This document shows, one piece after another, positions 48,351 through 57,977 of a stretch of DNA of 64,000 nucleotides; position 1 is the first letter of the stretch, and each line of letters starts with the position of its first letter. The position numbers and the translations under genes are program-made. Source of the stretch: Bagarius yarrelli (Eukaryota > Chordata > Actinopteri > Siluriformes > Sisoridae); contig VCAZ01000105.1 of NCBI GenBank assembly GCA_005784505.1, positions 584,650 to 648,649 of the forward strand, given 5' to 3'. The notes below the pieces were generated by a model that saw only the letters and a list, made by a program, of their open reading frames with translations, did not search any database and was not told the origin of the DNA.

Positions 48351-50215
48351 ACACACTCACACACTCACACTCGCACAGCCCTGTAACTAGTGTGATTAAG
48401 TGACACAGCTTCATCAGGAAATATTCAGATTGGAATGATGGAGTGATAGATGAGCTGTGCACATGCCGGAAGAGTTTGATCGGAATGATCTCAGTCAGGA
48501 TGACAAAAAAGTGTCATTAAGACCTTAAAATGGCCAACATTCCTATCTGAGCCCTGGACACTGAACTGGGAGGCGGATTGAGTGATCACACTTAGTATCT
48601 CCTGTCTCACTGCTCCTGTCTCACTGCTCCTGTCTCCTGCTCCTGTCTCACTGCTCCTGTCTCACTGCTCCTGTCTCACTGCTCCTCATCTAAAATGTTC
48701 TAATATTAATGAACAGTGTTTGAAACTTTAATTCTGACCTCAGCAGGACTGATCGTCCAGCGCTCCCCACAGCAGGATGGAGTGAACCAGCTTCCCCTCC
48801 GTTTCTGCCCTGCTGAAGGCCTCTGGGAAGGGCAGGTACTCCACCTGAGGAAGCAGCAGAGGAATAAGGACAGTGTGTGACAGGGAAGAACGCTGTGAAT
48901 CACAGTGTGGAAGGGGCCTCAGAAAGAATTTACCTTTTTAAAAGGATAAAAAGTGACTTCGATGCGACCGGCCGCGTCGTCACGGCTGATCTCAGAGATC
49001 CAGTGGATCTCCTCGAACACAAAGTGGATGGGTTCACCTCCCTCCTCTCGACTGTCCATCACGTTTCCCTGCTCGTCATAGATCACAGAGGGTGTGGATG
49101 GGCCGGAGGCTCGCAACTCCATCTAAAGGAGATAAGAAGAAGGAGAAGAAGGTGTGTGTGAATGACAGAGAGAGAGAAGGACAAAGAACAGTAAGATACC
49201 CTGTGTCATAAACACATCATTAACACACACACACACACACGGATTGTGTTACGATAATTTTTTAATTATTCCTCCCGTTTATATGCTGTTCCCATTTGTT
49301 GCCCTTTTTTCTGTTGGAGAGTGAAAGAGAGAGTAAGAGCGAGGGAGGAAAAGAGAAGAGAGACAGACAGAGAGGGGGAGACAAGTGAGAGAGAAGGAAA
49401 GAGAGAGAGAGAGAGACAGAGAGAAAAAGAGAGGGGATGAAAGACAAAGAGTGAGAGAGAAAGAGTAAGGAATCGACGGAAAAAGGAACAGTAAGAAGGA
49501 GGAGGGGCGGAGAAAAAAGAAAGAAAGAGAGAACGTGAGAGAGAGATTGTGAAAGAAAGCAGGAGGGGGGATAAAGAAAGAACAAGAGAGAGAGATAAAG
49601 AGAGGGGGTAAAAGGCAAAGAAAGAGTGAGAGAGACAGAGTAAAAAAAAAGAAAGGGTCAGAGTGAGAAAAAAAGATAGAGAGATGGAGAGAAGGTGTTA
49701 CTATGCTATAAACCTGCGTGAAAGTGAAAGCTAAAAGTGCTTCAAGTAGCTGAAGTATCAAGTAGTATTAAGTATCAAGTAGTATTATTTCACTGTATTT
49801 AAATTACACTCGTTTAACATAATTTACATGAAACATTATCTATCTTTTATTTGCACTGCTGACGTTCGTATTATCTACCGATAATCATCCTTTATAGAAG
49901 AGAGTTTGCTTACGTTTACACTTACAGCGTTTGGCAAACGTTCTTATCCAGAGCGACTTACATTTATCTCTTTCATACAACTGAGCAATTGGGGGTTAAG
50001 GGCTTTGCTCAGGGGCCCAACAGTGGTAGCTTGTTGGTGCTGGAAATCGAACCCTGGTCTTTTTTGGTATCTGTCCAACACCTTAACTACTAAGCCACCA
50101 CATCCCCCGCTTAGAACCCCTTCTGGATATTTTTAGTTTTCGGTAGAAATGAAATGGAGCTCAAAGTCAACAACATGCTACCTTCTGCTAGTTTGTTGTA
50201 GTAGCCCTGCTGCAT

Positions 50216-50249
<34 letters not shown>

Positions 50250-53200
50250 CTGTGGCAGGTAGCCGATGTCCACTTCCATGTTGCTGCTTTCGCTGGTGCC
50301 GTACAGCCACTCCATATCAACGTTCAGAGACCTACAGACACACTATAACCGTCAGAGGCCACGAGAACACGGGACATTAAAGCTGTTACACTCGCAGCTC
50401 TTCTTTATACTCACTTGTCATTTGGGACGTACAGATGGAAGTCTCGGACGTGGGAAGCGTCTTTGGAGAGCACCACATGGCCAGCGAACTGACCGGGAGT
50501 GAACCAGAAAGGGAAATCGGGAACGTCGTTCAGCTGGAACTCGGCGTGAATCCTGAGGGTCGGGACGTGCCAAGAAGGAAACACGGCAATGGAACAGAAT
50601 CATAAGCAAACGAGACGCAGAAAAACCTGTTTAAATATCTGTTACATCAGTGCACTAAATATCTATTATTATTATAGAGTTACATCAAAAGTGGCCTATA
50701 AGAGATTGGAATAATTAAATGCGGAGGAAAGAAATATAAATATTAAATAAGGAGGAAAGAAAGGAAGGAAGGAGGGAAGGATGGAAGGAGGGAAGAAGGG
50801 AGGGAGGGAGAAAAGATAGGTGGGAGGGATAAAAGAAAACGAGAGAACAAACGAAAGGAAAAATTCTTTTGGAAGAGAGGATGAAAGGAAAGAAGAAGGA
50901 AAGGAAGGAAGGAAGGAAGGAAGGAAGGAAGGAAAACAAAACAAAGGTAACATTTGGATAAAAAAAAGAAAGGATGGAGCGAAGGAAGGAAGTGAGAAAG
51001 AAAGGAAGGAAGAAAGTAAGGGAGGAAGCATTTGGATGGAAAAAAGAGAATAAAAGAAGAACGAAAAAAGGGAGGAACGAAAAAGGGAAGGAAAGAAGGA
51101 GGAAACGAAGGAGAAAACGAAAAGGGTATTGAAGAATGGAAGTATTTGGATTGATGGATGGATGGCTGGATGGATGGATGGATGGAGAAAAGGAAGGCAG
51201 GAAGGAAGCATTTGGATAGAAAAAGAGAATAAAGAAAAGGAATGAAAAAAGAAAGGAAAGAAGGAAAAAGGGTATTAAAGATTTGGATAGATGGATGGAT
51301 GGATGGATGGATGGATGGAAAAAGAGGATAGAAGAATTTGGATAAAAGTCATTTTCCAAAGATATTATGGTTTGTGTTTCCTGTGGACTCTAATTCGAAC
51401 CCTACAGCATGCTGACCCTCACCAGGTGTTCCAGAGATAAAGTAATGATCTTTAATGTCTCGTAGGATTTCGATCTGATGGATCTGCTGTTTGTGTAACT
51501 TCTACATCAGCTGCAAATATTAACCCTTCTCTAATCCAGAACATTCCTGAAGTTCCAGCTCAGAGCTGATTCATCACTTGTTCCTGTTTATGACGCTGAA
51601 TACCTGAACACGATGTCATAATAAAAGTCGCTGACGGCTCGTACGCAAGCCACGGCTCCCTGAGGAGCAAAGCGGGATTTGATGAAGGGCCGGGGATGAA
51701 ACATGCTGAGCAGCGTGTGGATCAGAACCTGACGGAGAACCAGAAACATAAAGCACACTTTAAGAACTTTACCATGTGACCTTGATTCCTGAACTTTCCA
51801 CAATAGATCACACTGAATCCTGACGCTTCACACTGTCTTTAAACCCCGCCTCTTCTCATTTACATATTTACATACCAGCTTTCATGATTGGATCATGATA
51901 ACGACTCGTCTTCAGGTCCTGGTACAGGTCTATTGTTTTGCACCGAGCAGGTATTGTTTCCTTATACAACTGAGCAATTATGGGGTTAAGGGCCTTGCTC
52001 AGGGGCCCAGCAGTGGCAGCTTGGTAGTGTTGGAAATCGAACCCCGATCTTCCAATTAGCAATCCAACACCTTAACCACTGCGCTACACCTTTCTTATCT
52101 CCCCACCTCTTTTCGTTTAGTGTTTTTCACCTGCTACGACACGCAGAAGTCCTGTTCAGTTTCTGATTGGTTGTCTGTTGCTAAGCGACTAGCTGCAACA
52201 TTCTAATATTGCATCAATTCACATTTATGGGATTTGGCAGACGTCCTTTGCATTTATCTCGTTTACACAACTGAGCAATTGTGGGTTAAGGAGCCTTGCT
52301 CAGGGGCCCAGCCGTGGCAGTTTGGTGGTGCTGGGAATCGAACCCCGATCTTCCTATTAGCGGTCCAATACCTACCACTTCCCCACCGATGCTTCACGTT
52401 GTACACGTTCAACACTTTGATGCGCCGTTAAACAAATACGTGCATATGAGCTGCAGGTTTTCCAGCCAATAAAACACAACAAACTCTGCAGTCGGCACAG
52501 GGGGGAAATTACGGTTACCTCATTGTTTATTAATAAAGCATGTTGACGTTAGCTAGTGTTGCTTTCAGTAAGAATAAGAACATGATTTTCTGCTATAAAT
52601 CAGCTCTCCGGTCAGTGTGGAAGCAGTTGATGGTAAACGTCGATATTAATGAATGCAATCAATTAATCGATCGATTAAAAGTAAATAAATTATTGTTTGA
52701 CCTTTTTTGGGGGTTAAAGTTGTTTTATTTATTAGTTAAAATTGTTCGTTAGGATGTTGTGAAAAAGCTGAACTGATTAAAGTCTACGGATTACTTTAAA
52801 GAAAAGCTGAAGTGATTTCCTAGTTTAATCGAAAATCTGGAATAATTGCTGATTAATCCATTAACCGTTACGATAGTTGTTGATTAATCGGCTATAAAAA
52901 TAATCCTGTTGGGTTTGTTTTGTAAGGAAACCAATCCGACGCCTTGTTCCCTTCAGAAGAAACGGCAGCGGTGATAAATATAAAAGATAAACAGCAGGCA
53001 AGGAGTTTATTATTCAAAGTCATTCGAGTGACAAGTGCACTATAAAAAGATCAATGAAACGCATTAATAGCTCAGCTGAGCGCTCAGAATTTACCTCCTT
53101 GCCGCGGGCGGTTGGCGGGTGGTACCGATTGTTGGGCAGATATCCAGTGAAGATGTTCAGCTCGCTCGGGATGATCCACCACGTGTCCCCAGGCTCCCCT

Positions 53201-54449
53201 TTACCTTTCGGGGGTAGAAAGATACGAAACTGGTTGGCCGAGAAGGTGGAGGAAGGAACATCCGGACGTTTCCACGAGCGTAGGCCGTTCAGAGCACTGT
53301 GGGACACCTGCAGAAAAAATGTTAAAAGATTTTATCCCCTTTTTTCTATTATTTTTTAATCCACTTTGTTATTCATGCTGTTATTAGCTATTATTGTTTT
53401 AGGGGGGAAAAAGCAGCAAGACTTTGGTAGACGCCCTTATTCAGAATGACTTACATTTATCTCATTCTAACTAAGCAGTTGAGGCTCAAGGTCCTTACTC
53501 AGGGACCCAGCAGCGGCAGCCTGGTGGTGCTGGTGATTAAACCCATAATCTTTCTTCTTAAAATTACGTGCGTTTGGTGGTAGGCAGGGAAATGGTACCT
53601 CAGTGGTTAAGTTGTTGCATTGGCGATCAAAAGACTGTGGGTTTATATCCCAGCATCACCAAGCTGCCACTGCTGGGCCCCTTAACTGCTCAGTTTGATA
53701 AAATGAGATTGATGGGGAAAGTGGTAGCACCGCTTAAGAAGTTAAGATGTTGGACTCCTAATTGTAAGATTAGGATTAGAATTCAGTTCCCACTGCTGGG
53801 CCCCTGAGCAAGGCCCTTAACCTGCAATTGCTCAGTTGTATAAACGAGATAAATATAAGACACTCTGGATAAGGACGTTTGCCAAATGCCTTAAATTCTG
53901 AGGTTAATAAAGTTTAGACGAGATCATTGCTGGTTTATAACATGCCTTCCTTGGACACCTGGAGTACTGGAAATTGAACTCACAACCTTTTGATCAGCAC
54001 CTTAACCGTTGAGCTACCACTTTCATCGATGAAATAAAATGAAGCTCTTCGGTGTACAGTGTGTTTATTTGTTTGATTGAGAAGGTTTTTACCCCGAGAA
54101 AGCCGTCCTTGCTCTTGGTCATGGTCTCCAGTAGAAGCGGCTGCATGGTTGCGTGAACCGTGAGCGTCTCTCCATTCGGATCAGCGATGAACTCTTCCTC
54201 AAACTCGGCAGGAGGAGCGACGCCTGAGGGAGAAACACAAACATGGCAGATGTTAAAAACGTGGAGATTAAACAAACAAACAGCCACTGAATAAAAAACA
54301 ACAGAATAAAGTGAACCTGTAAGTTTCTCAGCTATTGGTTTAAACTCCTCGGGACTGAGGTGGAGGTCATGATCGGTGTCCAAAGACGAGAAGAGGAAAA
54401 GTCCTTCTGCTCCTAAAGTCTTCAGTGCCGCTTCCTGGTAAAGTAGAAC

Positions 54450-54481
<32 letters not shown>

Positions 54482-55645
54482 TTAGAGATTGACCGATAAT
54501 CGGTTTAGCAGATATTTTGTCTGATATTTAAGCATTTTAGTCCATCGATATATGGTGTTATCTTGTGGTAGTTTTAAGAATAGCATACAAGTTTACAGCT
54601 ACAGCACTGCATTGTGGGAAAACACAAGCCAACATAGTTTTTTTTTGTTAATTTGGATGATTTCATTTTTTTTTTAATTTGCAACAATTAATTTTAGGTT
54701 ATTTGTCACCTGATCAAAGCTTTTAATTAACACAAACTCTTTAATGCCAACACACTTTATTTTTAACCTATTTTAAATGAATTTCATATTTCCCCTTGAT
54801 TTCTATTGCTGTAGTTATGAGAGTTTAAAAGAAAGCAATAGAACAGTATTTACTGTTATAAATAAAAATGTTTCTTTACTTTAGTTCTGTTATAATCATC
54901 GGGTCAAAACCAGACGCAAATCAATCCATAGGATCAGTGGTTAAGATGCAAGACCTCTGATTGGAAGGCCGTAGGTTTAAGTCCCAGCCCCACCAAGCTG
55001 CCACCTCTGGGCCCCTAAGCAAGGCCCTTAACCCTTAACTGCTCAGTTGGATTAAAAACATTAGAAATACGTAAGCTGCTCTGGATAACGACGTCTGCTA
55101 AATGTAAGAAACATTTTTAATTTAAATAAATAAATAAATAAATATCAGTTCTGCAAATCATAAACATGCTAATAATCAGTATCGGATCTACAGAAATCAA
55201 TAACGTTCGACCTTCGATTATTATTATTATTACTGGTGTTAACTTGTAGGGGGAAGTGGTAGCTCAGTGGTTTGATTGTTGGACTGCTGAACAGAAGATT
55301 GTGGGTTCAAGTCCCAGTACTGCCAAGTTACCACTGCGGGGCCCCTGAGTAAGGCCCTCAACCCTTAATTGCTCAGTTGTATAAAAGAGATAAACGTTAG
55401 TCGCTCTGGATAAGGACGTCTAACAAATACTGTAATTTTTTTTACACAAGGAATCCCAAAAAATGAAAGAGAAACTTATGTTGTTATTTATTACTTTTTG
55501 CAGTAAAATTCCTTTAATTAAAAAAACTTTTTCTCATGTCTGAATTTACTGCAGTCTAAAAAAGGAGCTAAACAGGATTTGATGCATTTGAGTCTCCACA
55601 GGGATGTGATTATGTGCGTAAAGGTCACCAAGCAATGCAGGCAGA

Positions 55646-55683
<38 letters not shown>

Positions 55684-56238
55684 ATCACCCACCCCCTAAT
55701 AAAACAGCTGTACATACAGAACAAGTACGTGGCACTGAAACAATGGCACGCAACAACGCATCAACTCAACATCCGCATGAAAACCGATTAATCGATTAAA
55801 TCGACTCGCGCGTTTGATCTTTTTTTTTCCGCCTTGTCTTACGGCACGCGCCATAACCGGGATTCTGCATATGCTTTTTTTCTTTTTAAACCGGTTTTAC
55901 AACGATTAATTGATTAAATCAATATATAAATTGCACTTTTCTTTATCTTAAAACAAAATAAATAATTATATAAGCGTTATCTCAAACTTTGCACTCACGT
56001 GACGCGCGGATAGTTGCGTGTTTCTGACATACTGTATTCCAGCTCCGATTACCGGCACGCACACGATCATAAAGAAAGTCCAAAATGCCCAGATGCGCCG
56101 GGATTCTCCATTTTTCCCCGACTCGTGATTATTTACTGATTTCTTCTCCTCCTCCTCATCATCATCGTTCTTCTTCTTTTTCTTCTGCTGCTTTTTTTCC
56201 TCTAACAGCGCAGTTTTATCCACATCCTCCGCCATCAT
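43675..56238 (-). CDS. selenon: selenoprotein N
   Basis: ER membrane glycoprotein that senses luminal calcium through an EF-hand and uses a selenocysteine redox site to keep SERCA active; human mutations cause SELENON-related myopathy. Twelve coding exons, minus strand: 55999-56238, 54317-54434, 54093-54223, 53095-53307, 51604-51728, 50415-50552, 50250-50331, 48934-49122, 48739-48844, 46635-46747, 46051-46152, 43675-43839; 573 residues. Seen: a Lys/Asp/Glu-rich cytosolic N terminus, one membrane segment (about 49-71), EF-hand loop DTDHDLHLSPEE (99-110), ETMTKSKDGFLG, WWIIPSELNIFTGYL, SMFHPRPF, SDFYYDIVFR, FPFWFTPGQF, SLNVDMEWLYG, and the redox site SCUG with Sec at residue 447 encoded by UGA. 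The end is EDPSTSTYIHFLQEGL. Reading UGA as stop would wrongly truncate it. Length is close to human (556-590). The first ATG of an ATGATGG pair is chosen. Confidence 0.97.
44630..44796 (+). mobile_element. family C SINE in the last selenon intron
   Basis: 'GCTGGCTCAAACGGTTATGG' head, 'GGGTTCAAGTCCCACC' B box, 'CCACTGTTGGGTC' and the end 'GCTGTAAAGTGACAAAATGC'. Confidence 0.7.
45560..45924 (+). mobile_element. mermaid/V-SINE-like SINE, complete copy
   Basis: tRNA-like head GGCAGCACGGTGGCTTAGTG with B box GGTTCGATTCC, the 'GGTTTCCTCCCACC' and 'CCCTGTGATGGACTGGCGAC' body blocks, an internal TG microsatellite (45,751-45,780), and a (TGAA)n end. About 365 bp; inside the last selenon intron. Confidence 0.9.
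46585..46620. repeat. (TG)n microsatellite
   Basis: About 17 TG units just downstream (gene sense) of the donor of the selenon exon 46,635-46,747. Confidence 0.9.
46704..46742 (-). promoter_or_regulatory. selenon: selenocysteine redefinition element (SRE) hairpin
   Basis: On the mRNA, GGGCGAACU (46,742-46,734) pairs perfectly with AGUUCGCCC (46,712-46,704). After one C-A mismatch the stem continues UCCGGG with CCUGGA, closing on a 7-base loop: 15 pairs in 39 nt. It begins 6 nt after the UGA in the spliced message. Human SELENON is known to carry such a stimulatory hairpin just after its UGA. Pairing seen directly; role by homology. Confidence 0.85.
46748..46860. repeat. CACACACGCGAA repeat at the selenon exon 10 acceptor
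   Basis: About nine units of ACACACACGCGA. On the gene strand it is TTCGCGTGTGTG, running right up to the acceptor TGTGTAG|GTTCGG. Confidence 0.9.
46990..48376. repeat. 1.4 kb CA / TCACACAC array in selenon intron 9
   Basis: Starts as CACTCACGCG units (10 bp) to 47,093, then CACTCCCT units, then long CA runs punctuated by CT (CACACACTCACACACAC), ending with about 30 pure CA units at 48,283-48,344. Frames of up to 599 codons are His/Thr repeat artefacts. Confidence 0.97.
48596..48686. repeat. 15-bp CTCCTGTCTCACTG minisatellite
   Basis: About six units of CTGCTCCTGTCTCA, one shortened by CA, some 50 bp after the donor of the UGA-containing selenon exon in transcript order. Confidence 0.9.
48740..48742 (-). 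other. selenon: selenocysteine UGA codon of selenon
   Basis: The exon ends TCC TGC TGA G|GTCAGA; the next exon opens GT TCG GGG CGA, giving S-C-U-G-S-G-R in phase. UGA is the last complete codon of the exon, 1 nt before the splice junction. Frame continues for 126 more codons with clear homology. Confidence 0.97.
49315..49695. repeat. GA-rich polypurine tract in a selenon intron
   Basis: About 380 bp of GAGAGA/GAAAGA; CU-rich in the pre-mRNA. Lies between exons 7 and 8. Confidence 0.9.
49911..50108 (-). mobile_element. family A SINE, full length
   Basis: Plus strand runs TACGTTTACACTTACAGCGT ... CCAGAGCGACTTACATTTAT ... GGGGCCCAACAGTGGTAGCT ... CACCTTAACTACTAAGCCAC. Confidence 0.85.
50740..51345. 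repeat. GGAA / GGAT repeat region in a selenon intron
   Basis: About 600 bp of GGAAGGAA and GAAAGAAG with three (GGAT)n patches (51,150-51,185 and 51,285-51,320 are clean) and a recurring GCATTTGGATNGAAAAA link every 100-140 bp, suggesting amplified larger units. Confidence 0.9.
51957..52094 (-). mobile_element. family A SINE, tail missing
   Basis: Head near 52,090 and GGGGCCCAGCAGTGGCAGCT middle on the plus strand; the GTCGCTCTGG tail is absent. Confidence 0.8.
52219..52384 (-). mobile_element. family A SINE
   Basis: Plus strand CACATTTATGGGATTTGGCA GACG through GGGGCCCAGCCGTGGCAGTT; the tail has a deletion of the CCAGAGCGAC part. Confidence 0.8.
53423..54024. mobile_element. cluster of four family A SINE copies in selenon intron 3
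   Basis: Minus copy 53,423-53,560; plus 5' fragment 53,586-53,700; plus full copy 53,714-53,896; minus 5' fragment 53,966-54,024. The adjoining opposite orientations could pair in the pre-mRNA. Confidence 0.8.
54483..55216. mobile_element. family D hAT-like element with a nested SINE
   Basis: Left end TAGAGATTGACCGATAATCG; worn right end TAACGTTCGACCTTCGA. The interior is the reverse complement of the 15,745-16,290 copy. A plus-strand family A SINE at about 54,930-55,110 interrupts it. Confidence 0.65.
54930..55110 (+). mobile_element. family A SINE nested in the hAT-like element
   Basis: 'CAGTGGTTAAGATGCAAGAC' head, 'CACCTCTGGGCCCCTAAGC' middle and 'AAGCTGCTCTGGATAACGAC' tail. Confidence 0.8.
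55249..55436 (+). mobile_element. family A SINE, full length
   Basis: Complete: GGGGGAAGTGGTAGCTCAGT, B box GGTTCAAGTCC, 'CCACTGCGGGGCCCCTGAGT', 'GTCGCTCTGGATAAGGACGT'. Confidence 0.85.
55649..55682. repeat. (TG)n microsatellite
   Basis: About 16 TG units in selenon intron 1. Confidence 0.9.
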
Positions 56239-56520
56239 TAAAACCTTTCCGCTTCTTACATTGATGATATTTTTACTGCGGTTACAGTTTTACCAGAAAT
56301 CTTCCCCAAACCCCGTTTAACCTCCACTAGTTCCACAGTCTGTCCGGTAGTTTCCACCGTTCACACCATCCTGACCGCGTTCCAAACGCGTCCCTGTTCC
56401 CTATAATAAACGCACCACGTAAAGTGACGTCATGACGTACGCGCCGTACGTAAACATTTTCCTCCTGCGTGCTGTTTGGACCGCGGCTTCGGTCTTAAAG
56501 GGACAGTAACCGCATTTATT
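56239..56520 (-). promoter_or_regulatory. selenon: selenon 5' region and promoter, with CRE
   Basis: Immediately upstream of the start codon, less AT-rich than its surroundings and rich in CpG. A perfect palindromic CRE, TGACGTCA, is at 56,425-56,432, followed by a second half site TGACGT. No TATA box in a clear position. CREB/ATF binding is inferred. Confidence 0.55.
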
Positions 56521-56529
56521 TTAAAACCA

Positions 56530-57970
56530 ACATAGCGGGTTTAGCAGTTAGCATCCCTGTGAACAAATCGTTTAAAAAACACGTTTTTCTTTCTTTTATA
56601 TTTATTTTATATATAGGAAAAGTGTTGGTAACAACTGTTACCTGAAATTAACAACAGCGGATATATAATATTTGACAATATTTTATATATATAAATGTTT
56701 GCAAACCTTTACATAAAAGTTTAAGATATTGTTAGTAGAAACTTTTTTTCAAACTAACCCTAGTATGCTTATACTTTAATTTTTATAAACTTATTAAAGA
56801 TATAATAAATAAAATGATCCTCGAGTACAATAGCGGGCGGTGCATTTAGTACCTTAGGGTTTCAATAGGGACTGATCCACCTCTTACTCAGGATTTAGAC
56901 TTCATCTGACCTTAACATTACCTTAAACTTCAGGTAGAATTTTTTTGGGTGTGTATGTAAAAGCAGCACAACATTTCCTCTGATAATCTTTCACTTGACT
57001 TCTTTTTATTTTTCACACTCATCAATAATTATTAAATATTTAGAAAATTGAATTATACAACACTTTTTCTAAATTCTGAATTTAACATGATTCCTGTGAG
57101 ATTATTTTCCTAATGAGACGTTCCACTGAATTTATAATCACCCAGGTGATAAATTCTCTTCTGATTGAAGGAGAATCAAGACAAGGGGTAGAAATGGGAT
57201 TGACCATAGACTCCAGAGCAGCTTTTATTGCCTAAGAGGGCGTGTACCTGACCGACATGTGAAGTGACCACCTACAAACAGATATGGGTGCAAGCATAAA
57301 TGGTTTATTTGGGAAAGTGGTGTAATAAAGGAGTCTTAACCCTAAACATCACAATTGGAAAATCCAGCGTTTAGCCAATCCTTATAATTGATGATGGAAA
57401 CAGGACGACTTTCATCTTCCATAAGGAAAGTAACGCATCACGACGACTTCTGTTACAGGCAACATTTTAAAAACCCTCCCAAACACGTCTCTTAGAAAAT
57501 CCAAACCCCCAGGTTATGTTTTTAAAACTTTTCTTGAGTTCTCAGTATTTAAACAAGAAAGCAAAACTGTGTGTCACGGTAATCGTGTTACTGTAAATAC
57601 ACACCTGCACTAGATTTAATACCAACTTGAGACTTTGTCAAGTTTATACATACAAAATTACACACAGACACGGTAACTGTGACACCAAAATTTATTTACG
57701 CATTAATTTACATAATGTTATGGTCACAGTCGAATCCTCACACACACATCAGTGTATCACTGTGAGGTTTGATTGACAGGTGAATTGTTTATCATCAGCG
57801 CTTAGGGTTTTATTACCATGATACACTGTTTAACACTCAAACGGTAAAAACACACACGGCTAAAATCCGACACCAGCTTTTCCATCTCAGATTCGGGTGT
57901 ATCAGGGGAATAATATTTTAAAGTCCATGTACTCTGTGACCTTCACACTGCAGTAGCGTTTAGACGTAAG
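56530..57970. other. intergenic, selenon promoter to znf593 3' end
   Basis: Unique AT-rich DNA with no exon, SINE or satellite recognised. The last few hundred bases (about 57,690-57,977) are probably the znf593 3' UTR; several minus-strand AATAAA-like signals lie near 57,690. Confidence 0.45.
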
Positions 57971-57977
57971 ACGCCGT

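Noticed and set aside
46587..48403. Plus-strand open frames of up to 599 codons rich in His and Thr
   Set aside because: They are translations of the CA/TCACAC array, lie antisense in a selenon intron, and have no domain or splice structure.
48740..48742. UGA in selenon considered as a true stop or a pseudogene lesion
   Set aside because: Frame and homology continue through two junctions, with the known recoding hairpin and a SECIS candidate present.
50715..51359. 214-codon minus-strand Ser/Phe/Pro-rich frame
   Set aside because: Translation of the GGAA/GGAT repeat region within a selenon intron.
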